64,000 nucleotides of DNA from QALR01 sp900552255 (GTDB taxonomy: Bacteria; Bacillota; Clostridia; Oscillospirales; CAG-272): contig DBFVEH010000018.1 in the NCBI GenBank assembly GCA_048526005.1, forward strand, positions 49,379-113,378, in the 5' to 3' direction. The notes below the pieces were generated by a model. The model was not told where the DNA came from. It was given only the letters and a program-made list of their open reading frames with translations, and made no database searches. Made by a program: the position numbers and the translations under genes. Of the stretch, positions 32,602 to 40,674 are shown one piece after another. Position 1 is the first letter of the stretch. The number at the start of each line of letters is the position of its first letter.

Positions 32602-32853
32602 TTATTTTTTGTATATATCTCCACGATTTCCGATATTAACAATACGTATTATAAGCTTCTCGTGTTCTACCGTATATATAACCCGATAATCTCCCACGCG
32701 CAAACGAAAATAGCCTGAATATCCCTTTAATTGTTTTACATCGCCCTCATAGGGCAATTTATTTATAGCAATGAGTAGCCGCTTGCGCTGCTCAGAAGTC
32801 TGCTTCAAAATAAATTTTTGAGCAGGCTTGTCAAAAAGAATGTCATATTTCAT
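32602..32853 (-). CDS. relE: RelE/ParE family toxin
   Basis: 83 residues from MKYDILFDKPAQKFILKQ. RelE-fold signatures are KLPYEGDVKQLKGYSGYFRLRVGDYRVIY and the basic C-terminal strand (RIVNIGNRGDIYKK). RelE-type toxins cut mRNA in the ribosomal A site. It overlaps the antitoxin gene by 11 bases. It appears intact, the only complete RelE toxin in this cluster. Confidence 0.88.
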   Translation of the reverse strand: MKYDILFDKPAQKFILKQTSEQRKRLLIAINKLPYEGDVKQLKGYSGYFRLRVGDYRVIYTVEHEKLIIRIVNIGNRGDIYKK

Positions 32854-33064
32854 TAAGGTCAACTCCACTTATCTTTGCCATTTCCGACATAGATATATAC
32901 TGCCCTTTATCGGAATCCGCTTCGTATTCCTCACATAAGTGTTCACAAAAAGCGTCATCCGCAGCTTCATCAGCCGTAAGCCCCTGCAAATATGCAATTA
33001 CATATCCTAATTTATAGGCCGGCACATTGTCAAGCAGTTTTTTTGCCATTTCTTTCTCACTCAT
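32843..33064 (-). CDS. RelB-type antitoxin
   Basis: 73 residues from MSEKEMAKKLLDNVPAYKLG, with AAAGGAG upstream. It is acidic and helical (GLTADEAADDAFCEHLCEEY), ends in GQYISMSEMAKISGVDLNEI and overlaps the relE start. It is the partner of the downstream RelE by position and overlap. Confidence 0.8.
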   Translation of the reverse strand: MSEKEMAKKLLDNVPAYKLGYVIAYLQGLTADEAADDAFCEHLCEEYEADSDKGQYISMSEMAKISGVDLNEI

Positions 33065-33131
33065 ACAAACAGACTCCTTTCCTTTGTTCAAATGCTTCTG
33101 AAAACGAGGTATATAGATGATTCATATGCCA

Positions 33132-33392
33132 TCATTCCTTCTCCAATTTGTCAAAAATAGCGTCTACACTGTCAAAAACAGGCTGCTCACCGGAAGCAAT
33201 TTTCGTTTTTACATCATCGATTTCTCCGCGAAGCTCATTCAAATATTTTTTCGGGTATACGACAACGGGCATGATACATATAGAGCCGTCCTTTTCAAAA
33301 ATATCTAACTTATCGCCCTCTGACAGACCAAGCTTCGCGATAATTTCTTTCGGAATTGTGATCTGCGATTTCTGACGCAATTCAGCCAACAT
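33132..33392 (-). CDS. AbrB/MazE (SpoVT-AbrB) domain antitoxin or regulator
   Basis: 86 residues. The N-terminal swapped-hairpin domain is clear (LRQKSQITIPKEIIAKLGLS, GDKLDIFEKDGSI); the C-terminal helix should bind a partner toxin. No PIN or MazF toxin is adjacent, so it is an orphan antitoxin or a stand-alone regulator. Confidence 0.8.
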   Translation of the reverse strand: MLAELRQKSQITIPKEIIAKLGLSEGDKLDIFEKDGSICIMPVVVYPKKYLNELRGEIDDVKTKIASGEQPVFDSVDAIFDKLEKE

Positions 33393-33755
33393 ATACTCAT
33401 CCCCCTACTCAAAAATTCAGAAAGTACGATTTTATTACTTTCTTACTTATATTATATCCATATAACGCTAATAATGCAAGGGTCTTTGAAGAAAATTTAC
33501 AAACTAAATATTTTTTACTTTTAAAATCTCCAAGCTCGCATAGTTTGGCAAAAACTTATCTAATTTCTCTGCCACGTTTTGCGTAAATTCGACAAGCCGT
33601 TTGTGGTAAAATATGGTAGACGCTTGAACATGGTGTCAAAAATAATTTTATAAAAAAATACTATTTGACTTATCCCCCGCAAAATAGGGTATTATCGAGC
33701 ATTACAATACGGAGCAAAAGCAGCCTTTATGCGATTTTGATAAATGTCGAGATTA
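33393..33755. other. AT-rich spacer with a C-terminal gene remnant
   Basis: Apart from the remnant at 33504-33623 (minus strand, TIFYHKRLVEFTQNVAEKLD and on to a TAG) I see no gene. A weak TTGACT/TATTAT pair with a 19-base spacer lies on the plus strand at about 33665-33695. Confidence 0.4.
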
Positions 33756-34412
33756 TCAAAATTTCAATTTGTTATCAGCGTATAATGTATTGAGTAAATC
33801 CTGTGACAACAAATGTCTGATTGTCTCCAGCGGAAATTTTGAAACGTCTGCATATGTCAAGTCAGAATACTTACCATGAGAAGCATCCTTCATAAAAATA
33901 AAATCTATAAATTCAGCGTAAGCACTGTTTTCGATTGCCTTATCTTTTACACGAAGTGTTCTTGGCAAGAGCCACTCATTGATTTTATTACCCATACAGT
34001 CAATATTTTCAGTAAGCCCGATTGTAAAACTAAGGTTGGCAACACCGACTTTATATGTAAGCGTCACTGTATTCGTTTCCTTTACTACGCAAACAAGACT
34101 GTTAGTAAGTGCTGGAAGCTGCATGAGGCAAGGCAGTTTCTTCTTCGCATTCGCGAACGGATGTTGTTTGTCAAAATAAAATTGGTTGGTTGTGAGCTTT
34201 GCAGCGGAGGCCTTTGAATAAAAATCCTGTGCCTGTAGATGTGAATTAACACCGGTTAAGTGCATAAAGCGATTCGTTTGAAAAACCACCTCAAAATATG
34301 ATTCTCCATATACATAAAGAAAAACTTTACCTGCAAGCTTATCCCGATATACATGAGAAGCGTCAATTATCTGTTTACGGATACTTTCTTTTTTATCTTT
34401 CTTTATTGTCAT
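33756..34412 (-). CDS. PBECR4-type nuclease, proposed type III toxin
   Basis: 218 residues matching stand-alone proteins annotated with the PBECR4 domain (phage Barnase-EndoU-ColicinE5/D-RelE-like nuclease 4). Recognisable segments are FQTNRFMHLTGV, TTNQFYFDKQHPFANAKKKL, VTLTYKVGVANLSFTIGLTE and LPRTLRVKDKAIENSAYAEF. RNA cleavage is assumed from the fold family; catalytic residues cannot be assigned by eye. Upstream lie a terminator hairpin, a 220-nt structured leader with two co-varying repeats, and the same promoter module as the ToxN locus. This layout points to an RNA-neutralised toxin. No protein antitoxin is adjacent. The ribosome site is weak. Confidence 0.75.
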   Translation of the reverse strand: MTIKKDKKESIRKQIIDASHVYRDKLAGKVFLYVYGESYFEVVFQTNRFMHLTGVNSHLQAQDFYSKASAAKLTTNQFYFDKQHPFANAKKKLPCLMQLPALTNSLVCVVKETNTVTLTYKVGVANLSFTIGLTENIDCMGNKINEWLLPRTLRVKDKAIENSAYAEFIDFIFMKDASHGKYSDLTYADVSKFPLETIRHLLSQDLLNTLYADNKLKF

Positions 34413-34446
34413 GTGCCTGTCTCTTTCTTTATCGAATATAAATTAA

Positions 34447-34475
34447 GGAGGAGAGGTAAAAAATACCACTCCTCC
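34447..34475 (-). terminator. Terminator between the structured RNA and the PBECR4 gene
   Basis: On the minus strand GGAGGAGTGGTA and TACCTCTCCTCC (one mismatch) around a T-rich loop, then TTAATTTAT. It sits 35 bases before the start codon, the same position as in the ToxN locus. Confidence 0.8.
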
Positions 34476-34483
34476 CGATTCAC

Positions 34484-34566
34484 ATGTCAGAGAGTTTTCT
34501 GCTGGTTGTCAGCCGCGACACTCAGTTAAAGTGTCTAATAGGTGCAGATATATTAAGTCCTCTGCA
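34484..34566 (-). repeat. RNA repeat unit 2
   Basis: 83 bases. Hairpin A is at 34543-34566, the 7-nt linker at 34536-34542, hairpin B at 34517-34535 and the tail below. Confidence 0.75.
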
Positions 34567-34648
34567 TGGACTGCAGCATTTCTCCCTGCTGCCGGACGCG
34601 GCATCCAATTAAAATGCCTATACGGTATGGGGTTTATCCTGTCCCATA
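34567..34648 (-). repeat. RNA repeat unit 1
   Basis: 82 bases. Hairpin A is at 34626-34648, the 7-nt linker at 34619-34625, hairpin B at 34600-34618 and the tail at 34567-34599. Confidence 0.75.
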
Positions 34649-34704
34649 TCCAGCACAACTTTTTACGGTGCTCTCACACCGAGGATATTTCTACCCTTGA
34701 TAGT

Positions 34705-34733
34705 ATTATAAACGAAAAACGCATGTTTGTCAA
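34705..34733 (-). promoter_or_regulatory. Consensus promoter of the PBECR4 locus
   Basis: TTGACA (34728-34733), 17 bases and TATAAT (34705-34710), with the same spacer as the ToxN promoter. Confidence 0.9.
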
Positions 34734-34849
34734 GTGTCATAACAAATTATTTATAATTCTTATGCCATTCGCTTACAGACGTTATCGCTTACAGTATTAT
34801 TATATGCTGCTGTATCAGTTTTAGTCGGCTTGGGAGCTTATTTTAAATT
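34705..34849. repeat. 145-bp duplicated promoter module, copy 2 (PBECR4 locus)
   Basis: Partner of 31327-31471. Similarity ends sharply at the -10 element, so only the promoter, not the RNA, is shared. Confidence 0.95.
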
Positions 34850-34904
34850 GAATAAATAACACAGTTTAATTCATCATCTATCATTCGTTAACCTAAAATA
34901 GTAA

Positions 34905-35058
34905 TGAGAAACCACCGGCGCCATGGCGGTGTAATAAACACCGCCATGACTTAGTGTTTGAAGCACCCTATACGCATTCCAAATAATTCGGCACATGCTG
35001 GCACTATTTGCGATAGTGCCGTGTTGGAGCACATGGCAGATACCAAATGATTTGGATG
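34905..35058 (-). ncRNA. Orphan structured RNA with two hairpin units
   Basis: Read from the consensus promoter at 35064-35092. Unit 1: CCAAATCATTTGG (35043-35055), then GGCACTAT/ATAGTGCC (35000-35020). Unit 2: CCGAATTATTTGG (34979-34991), then an 11-bp stem CATGGCGGTGT/ACACCGCCATG (34922-34948). The spacers share a GTGCTYCAAACAC-like stretch. No open frame or toxin gene follows on this strand before the next promoter module. It may be the leftover antitoxin RNA of a third system. Confidence 0.55.
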
Positions 35059-35063
35059 AATTA

Positions 35064-35092
35064 ATTATATACCAAAAATATAATCTTATCAA
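35064..35092 (-). promoter_or_regulatory. Promoter of the orphan structured RNA
   Basis: TTGATA (35087-35092), a 17-base spacer and TATAAT (35064-35069), six bases before the first hairpin. Confidence 0.75.
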
Positions 35093-35100
35093 TAAATAAA

Positions 35101-35529
35101 GGAAAATTTTTCTTTAAAAAATTCGTAAATTCAAATGGAATGCATGAACTGATGGCTGAATTTGATAATGATAAGCAAACACCATTTTTATCATTAGCCT
35201 CAACCGGTACAATGTCATTATTTCTGTTTTATATATGGAGTATTTCCGCTTTTGATAAAATATCTTTCCTTTTTATAGACGAATTTGATGCATTCATTCA
35301 TTATGAATCGGCCGAAAATATCGTTTTGCAGTTGAATAAAGCAAAAAGTTTCCAAACTGTCTTGACCTCTCACAATACTTACCTTATGCAAAACCGTTTA
35401 ACTCGTCCGGATTGCTGTTTTATTATGACGGATAACAAAATCACAAGTCTTTTTAATTCTACCGATAAAGAAATAAGAGAAGCTCATAATCTCGAAAAGA
35501 TGTATATAAACGGGGCATTTTATGAATGA
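35101..35529 (+). pseudogene. C-terminal fragment of an AAA (OLD/RloC-like) ATPase of a defence system
   Basis: Only the last 140 or so codons remain. They contain the signature region (LSLASTGTMSLFLFYIW), Walker B (ISFLFIDEFDAFIHYESAEN) and the H-loop (VLTSHNTYLMQ) of AAA_15/AAA_21-type ATPases. The P-loop half is missing, and the break lies next to the promoter of the orphan RNA. The stop overlaps the start of the TOPRIM-like gene by eight bases, the usual coupling in ATPase-nuclease defence pairs. Not functional. Confidence 0.75.
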
Positions 35530-36316
35530 AGTTAATGTACTGATTGTGGTTGAGGGAAAACGTGCAGAACCTAATTTCTTTAATTAAATAAAATGGGTAT
35601 ATAATTTAAATTTTAATATTTATTGTCTTGAAACCAATATTTATCGTCTTTACAGGGAAATGAAGAAGCTTGATTTTAACGGAAATCTTAAGGATGTTCT
35701 TCTTTCCCTGCATAATACGGTCGAATATAAAGAAATCTTGCATAAAAAGTTTGCCTTCACCTATTTGATTTTCGATTTTGATCCTCACCATACAGAAGAA
35801 TACGAGAAAGATAAGCCAATAGAAGAAATCGTTTCCGATAACATTCAAAAAATAAAAGATATGACAGAATATTTCATAGATGAAACAGATCCTACTGTAG
35901 GACGTTTATATATAAATTATCCTATGTTGGAATCATGTAGAGACTGCGACGCATTTTTTGATGAAAACTATATAAACAATTATGTTGATATACAAAATAT
36001 ACGAGAGTATAAAAAAATTGCAGGCACCAAAAAGCTTGCGAATATCAGAATAGACAAATACACGCAAGACAATTTTGAAAGTTTGTCAAAAATGAATTTA
36101 TACAAGCTCAGTCATATTTTATTCAATAAATGGGAAGCTGTTCCCTATTCTCAATACCGTTTTGCTTCCGCACCAAGTTTTATATTATCCAAGGAAGCGG
36201 AAATTGTTTCATTATCCGGACAAGTTGCCGTATTAAATACATCTCTTTTTCTCTTACTTGATTATTATGGAAACAGAAATGGCTTCTATGATAAAATAAT
36301 AAATAAAAATACATAA
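35522..36316 (+). pseudogene. RloB-like TOPRIM protein interrupted by one nonsense codon
   Basis: Begins MNEVNVLIVVEGKRAEPNFFN, a TOPRIM-type start (VEGxxxEPNFF), then a TAA at 35585-35587 (probably from CAA, Gln), and continues in the same frame as IKWVYNLNFNIYCLETNIYR for 240 codons. The later FAYLIFDFDPHH-like segment (TYLIFDFDPHHTEEYEKDKP) supplies the acidic TOPRIM motif. With the upstream ATPase it formed an ATPase/TOPRIM anti-phage pair similar in plan to PARIS or RloB-type systems. The exact type is uncertain. Confidence 0.72.
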
Positions 36317-36399
36317 TACACTGATTATATATCATTCCTTAAAATACGTCTTGTTATTTCTTTACTTTCAAAGTTTGAAAATTTTTAAAGTTTCATAAC

Positions 36400-36510
36400 T
36401 ACAAGCGTACCTACTTCGAGAAGCTACAAAAAGATGTTGAAATCAGTGAAAGAAAATATGCGGCAATGCTGAAGGAAACAACACAAAAATATATAAAGGA
36501 ATTAACATAA
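36400..36510 (+). pseudogene. C-terminal remnant of an unknown gene
   Basis: 37 codons reading YKRTYFEKLQKDVEISERKY to a TAA, without a start. The composition is protein-like. It marks another deletion scar and overlaps the end of the minus-strand gene by nine bases. Confidence 0.4.
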
Positions 36511-37410
36511 AATCAAGGTTCCTTTTTCATCATAGTTTTTCGGATCCGCCGCCGAGACTGTCCAATCAAACATAGCACCTGCAAGCATTGCCGCCTCCTG
36601 TGCTTTGGTAACACTAAACTTTATATTTCTGTTATCTGCAATAATACGGTTATGCTCCACATACGGTTTTGAAAACTCACTTTTGAAATAACCAGCTTCC
36701 CCGCGTTTTATGACAATAAGCTCTCCGGTGGATGGCAGTATGCTGAAGCAGGATTCCGGCAACGAAGCCCGAATCGGAATTATCTTATTTTCTGATTTGT
36801 GTACGAACTCCGCAAGATCGTTGATGTAATAATATTGATCTCCAATTTCGTAGTGATAATCGTCAATATATCTGCATTTCTTATATTCTGCCATTCCATT
36901 CGGACAGATGATTTTTATGCTGTCCCCATCCTCAAGCCGAAATAATTCTTGATAATTAGGCGCTATAAACCTGATTCCGTTTATAGAGTGCTTAAGGTGC
37001 TGCTCAAACCACAACAAAAAATAACAATAGCAAACAAAACTTGTGAACTCCGGACTGCACCGGATAAGATATGTATAATATCCTGTATCAATACGAAATC
37101 CATATTTAAGGCCGTCATTCCCGTTAAAGCAGCTATCCGAATGATCCATGCAATACTCACGCATAGATTCACCGTCATATAATAATCTTTCATCATAGCG
37201 AAGATTATTGATTAACATACCTAATTCCTTTTCAAATTCTTCACTCTTATACCGTTTGCTGCAATCATTCCATTCGGTATAAAATTTTGATTCCATATCA
37301 AAGCCGCCTTTCAAATACCCGATGTTTTCCGTCTCTTCCTGAAGCCGCTGGCTTTGTGGGTAAGTATAAAGCCTCTCATTTTGGCTCATCGCTCTAATCC
37401 TTATATTCAT
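36502..37410 (-). CDS. ICE-associated antirestriction/DUF-type protein of clostridial elements
   Basis: 302 residues. It begins MNIRIRAMSQNERLYTYPQS, the characteristic start of a family carried by many clostridial conjugative elements, with further conserved stretches YLIRCSPEFTSFVCYCYFLL, GIRFIAPNYQELFRLEDGDS and FSVTKAQEAAMLAGAMFDWT followed by SAADPKNYDEKG. No catalytic motif is visible; the role is unknown. It belongs to the mobile-element gene set rather than to the toxin cluster. Confidence 0.7.
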   Translation of the reverse strand: MNIRIRAMSQNERLYTYPQSQRLQEETENIGYLKGGFDMESKFYTEWNDCSKRYKSEEFEKELGMLINNLRYDERLLYDGESMREYCMDHSDSCFNGNDGLKYGFRIDTGYYTYLIRCSPEFTSFVCYCYFLLWFEQHLKHSINGIRFIAPNYQELFRLEDGDSIKIICPNGMAEYKKCRYIDDYHYEIGDQYYYINDLAEFVHKSENKIIPIRASLPESCFSILPSTGELIVIKRGEAGYFKSEFSKPYVEHNRIIADNRNIKFSVTKAQEAAMLAGAMFDWTVSAADPKNYDEKGTLILC

Positions 37411-37488
37411 AAAATTTTCCTTCTTAATTTTCTAATTCTTATCTATAATCGGATTTGCTCGGTCTGTAATCATTTTACCGGTATTATC

Positions 37489-37515
37489 AAGGGCTTTGAA
37501 ATTTTCAAAGCCCTT
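37489..37515. terminator. Terminator after the first InlB-repeat gene
   Basis: AAGGGCTTTGAAA and TTTCAAAGCCCTT form a near-loopless stem, ten bases beyond the stop at 37525, with T4 on the plus side. Confidence 0.65.
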
Positions 37516-37524
37516 TTAACATTA

Positions 37525-40500
37525 TTATCCCAGATAATAGTCGTCATAAATGCTTCCATCTATGATAACCGTATTCGCATTTCTTACCGCTGTAATCATG
37601 CCGGCCGGAGTCCATATCTGTTCTGCTGTCACTGATACGGTATAATTCCCGTTTGGCACATATACCGGAATGAAATGAATCCGTCTGTTGTCCGCATGCG
37701 GATTTTCTTCAAGCATATAAGTTCCATTCATCTCTATAAGCGTTCTGTACTTCTCTGTCTCTGCTGAGTATCCGTATTCCGGGAAAAATGCAGAGACTTT
37801 TTGTACATCTGTATAGCTGCCTGTCTCCGGTATATCGTATCCGTCAATTGCTGTGATTTCCGGTGTCCATATAAGCGTGATTCCGTAACCGGATTTCATT
37901 GTCCACTTTCCATTTTCATAAACAGCGGTTCTGCATGAACTGTCCGGCGTTACAACCGGAGCACCTGATACTTGTATGCCATAGCTTTTTAACACAAACT
38001 CACCGGCGATGTATTCCCATTGATTCCATGACGCACTTCCGGCTGTTTCTTCAGGTGCGCTCAAATTTGTATACCCACTTGGCACTTGAGATTCATATCT
38101 CGTATTCGGCGTCTGCGAGAAGTCTTTCGATTCCAGCGTCATAGAGAAAATATCCGAGCTGTCGTTGACATATCCCCTGCACCAAATGACCGTTCCCGCG
38201 CTGTTCTCAGGTATCGTCCATTTGAAATATACAAGATTTGTTCCGTCCGCCGGTATAATAATATTGTCCCATACCTGACTTTCAAGTACAACCTTTTCAC
38301 CGCTTTCGTCCAGCCTGTAGACCTCAAAATTGAACCCAAGTCCGCTTGACGGAGTAACATCCGAGGCACCATCATTTGAAATCAAGAATGAAGAAATCAC
38401 TTCATTTCCCTCTATATAATCCGCGTTCGGCTCCACATGTGAAACAGACAGCTGAAGCTCTTTCTTTTTCACCTCAAATGTAGTACTTACCGAGTTATCT
38501 ATTTTTATTATTTCGTTATTTCGGTCATCCCAATTTATTCTCGCTTCGATTGTCTGTACCCCCTCCAAATCTCCTACATACAAGTCAAATGTAATATACT
38601 TGATTTCGTGCAGAGAGTAGTTCAAAGATTCCTCATATATAACAGAGCCGTTGAGCAGCACCGTCAACGGTATATTATAATAGAAATGAACTCTGTCAGT
38701 ATTGCCTGTTGTCAAGCTCACCGTAACAGTATCATATTGATAAACCTCTTCGGGAGCCACATTTAAACTTGACACAGAAAAGTTATAGTTAATCTTAATC
38801 CATATCGCATAAAGGGTGACAGATCTGTTCAATTCAAAAACATCTCCCGGCCTATATTCATAGTAATTATCATTTGCATTCTCACTCCATCCGATAAACG
38901 AATATCCACTCCGCGTAGGCTCCTGAGAGGACATAACCAACGGAACATCATGATATTTTATCTGCGGTTCCGGTGCTCCCGTTCCGCTATTGGCACGATA
39001 TGTTATAGTGTACGCGCCTACCGCCCATACAGCGTAAAGGGTAATTGATTGATTATCCTCATAGCTGTCTCCCGGCATATATACGACGGTACCCTCCGGT
39101 TCCGTCGACCATCCTGCAAAAATATAGCCCTCTCGTTCCGGTATGTCTGTTGTCAATATAAGCGTCCTATCAGTATTCTTCGTCTGCGGTGCCGGCGCAT
39201 TTGTTCCGCCGTTCGCGTCATAACTTATTGTGTATGTTGCAGCCGCCGGTTTACTCCACACAGCATATAAAAGCATGTCGGAATCGTTCATATATATATT
39301 TCCGGCATAATAAATAGGAATGGTAGCGTCAGCTGTGTAGTTCCAACCTAAAAAGACATATCCTTCCCTTTGCGGTATTACATCGGACAGCTTCAAATCC
39401 ACTCCTTCGGTCTTTGTTTGAGCAGCCGGCGCTCCTGTCCCGCCGTTCGCGTCATAACTTATTGTGTATGTTACAGCCGCCGGTTTACTCCACACAGCAT
39501 ATAAAAGCATGTCGGAATCGTTCATATATATATTTCCGGCATAGTAAATAGGAAGGGTAGCGTCAGATGTGTAGTTCCAACCCAAAAAGATATATCCTTC
39601 CCTCTGTGGTATCACATCGGACAGCTTCAAATCCACACCTGCAGTTTTTGTTTGAGCAGCCGGCGCTCCTGTCCCGCCATTTGCGTCATAGGTGACGGTA
39701 TATGTCTTTATCCATACCGCATAAAGAATATTTGACTGATTGAGCGAATAAGTTCCTCCCGGCTGATATACCGCCGTAGTGGCGGTCGGAGTCAGCGCCC
39801 AGCCAATAAACGTATATCCTTTTCTGTATGGTTTCTGCGTCGTCAAGGTCAAGGAAATACCATGCTGCTTTATATCTGATTCCGGCGTATAATCCCCACC
39901 GTTTGCATTGTATGAAACGGTATAGGTTTTCAGGCTCCAAACGGCATAAAGCGATATATCCTGATCCTTAGAATATGTTCCTCCGGCCTTGTATTCGGCA
40001 GATGTTGAGGAAGATGATGTACTCCATCCGATAAAAGTATATCCGCTTCGGGTAGGCACATTCTCACTCAATGTCAGCGCTGTTCCATGTGTTTTTAATT
40101 CATATTCGATTCCTCCGGTTCCCCCGTTGGCGTTATATGTCACCATGTAAATTTTCGGATAATATGTAACTGTGTATGCTTTGTCATACTCATTGATTTT
40201 TCCGCTGATAGCGGTTATATTCGCGGTATAGCCATCATATGACGGAGATATAATCGAATATGAGTCTCCTGCCTTACCTTTCACAATCTGATCGGGGAAA
40301 AGTGTGCTTCCGTCCTGCTTTACATATTTTACTGTAACCGTATATGCCTTTGCATAAACCACAGTATATGTCGCTGTTCCGTTCCGCACATAGTTGGACG
40401 GCGGATAGTACTTTTCCATCATATCATATGTCACAACAGCATCCCCGCTGTCTTTCAGGACATACCCTTCAATTTCAGGTGATGTAACATTGAATACCGG

Positions 40501-40674
40501 ATTGGATGCATTGGTTTCCCCTGTTGCTTTCTGAGCAAGCGTATTCCCGTTTTCGTCTACATAATATATTGTACATTCCATCGGATAGCTGAGATTAGTC
40601 GAATAAATCATTGCCGCACATGCAAAGATGATAACTATAACAAACAAAATCAATACTCTTGTTTTCTTCTTCAT
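37525..40674 (-). CDS. InlB B-repeat surface protein 1
   Basis: 1,049 residues with an N-terminal signal anchor (VLILFVIVIIFACAAMIYS). Two MucBP-like modules (about residues 30-180) are followed by six Listeria-Bacteroides (InlB B) repeats of about 75 residues with the GYTFIGW and LYAVW signatures; repeats 3 and 4 are almost identical. A CARDB-like beta region and a C-terminal domain shared with the second copy follow. There is no LPXTG motif, so it is not sortase-anchored. It overlaps the small upstream gene by four bases (ATGA). Probably a pilus-associated or membrane-held adhesin. Confidence 0.85.
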   Translation of the reverse strand: MKKKTRVLILFVIVIIFACAAMIYSTNLSYPMECTIYYVDENGNTLAQKATGETNASNPVFNVTSPEIEGYVLKDSGDAVVTYDMMEKYYPPSNYVRNGTATYTVVYAKAYTVTVKYVKQDGSTLFPDQIVKGKAGDSYSIISPSYDGYTANITAISGKINEYDKAYTVTYYPKIYMVTYNANGGTGGIEYELKTHGTALTLSENVPTRSGYTFIGWSTSSSSTSAEYKAGGTYSKDQDISLYAVWSLKTYTVSYNANGGDYTPESDIKQHGISLTLTTQKPYRKGYTFIGWALTPTATTAVYQPGGTYSLNQSNILYAVWIKTYTVTYDANGGTGAPAAQTKTAGVDLKLSDVIPQREGYIFLGWNYTSDATLPIYYAGNIYMNDSDMLLYAVWSKPAAVTYTISYDANGGTGAPAAQTKTEGVDLKLSDVIPQREGYVFLGWNYTADATIPIYYAGNIYMNDSDMLLYAVWSKPAAATYTISYDANGGTNAPAPQTKNTDRTLILTTDIPEREGYIFAGWSTEPEGTVVYMPGDSYEDNQSITLYAVWAVGAYTITYRANSGTGAPEPQIKYHDVPLVMSSQEPTRSGYSFIGWSENANDNYYEYRPGDVFELNRSVTLYAIWIKINYNFSVSSLNVAPEEVYQYDTVTVSLTTGNTDRVHFYYNIPLTVLLNGSVIYEESLNYSLHEIKYITFDLYVGDLEGVQTIEARINWDDRNNEIIKIDNSVSTTFEVKKKELQLSVSHVEPNADYIEGNEVISSFLISNDGASDVTPSSGLGFNFEVYRLDESGEKVVLESQVWDNIIIPADGTNLVYFKWTIPENSAGTVIWCRGYVNDSSDIFSMTLESKDFSQTPNTRYESQVPSGYTNLSAPEETAGSASWNQWEYIAGEFVLKSYGIQVSGAPVVTPDSSCRTAVYENGKWTMKSGYGITLIWTPEITAIDGYDIPETGSYTDVQKVSAFFPEYGYSAETEKYRTLIEMNGTYMLEENPHADNRRIHFIPVYVPNGNYTVSVTAEQIWTPAGMITAVRNANTVIIDGSIYDDYYLG
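37699..37819. repeat. 121-bp identical tract shared by the two InlB genes, copy 1
   Basis: Identical to 42672-42792 although the flanking coding DNA differs, suggesting recent gene conversion in the C-terminal domain. Confidence 0.85.

Larger units (their letters stand above)
34476..34698 (-). ncRNA. Candidate type III antitoxin RNA with two structured repeats
   Basis: Non-coding leader from the consensus promoter to the terminator. Each of two units has hairpin A, exactly 7 nt, hairpin B and a purine-rich tail. Minus-strand stems: unit 1 A TATGGG/CCCATA, B GGCAT/ATGCC; unit 2 A TGCAGA/TCTGCA, B GACACT/AGTGTC. Four positions of stem A and two of stem B differ in both arms so that pairing is kept, which is direct evidence of selected RNA structure. 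The loops keep UUUAA. A further small hairpin lies upstream. Confidence 0.72.

Noticed and set aside
34520..34824. Plus-strand open frame over the structured RNA
   Set aside because: It crosses the hairpins, terminator side and promoter module with no ribosome site; paired substitutions in the stems argue for RNA, not protein.
34476..35058. Retron-type ncRNA next to an ATPase remnant
   Set aside because: No reverse transcriptase gene in the region, and the RNA has tandem units rather than an msr/msd with a1/a2 flanks.
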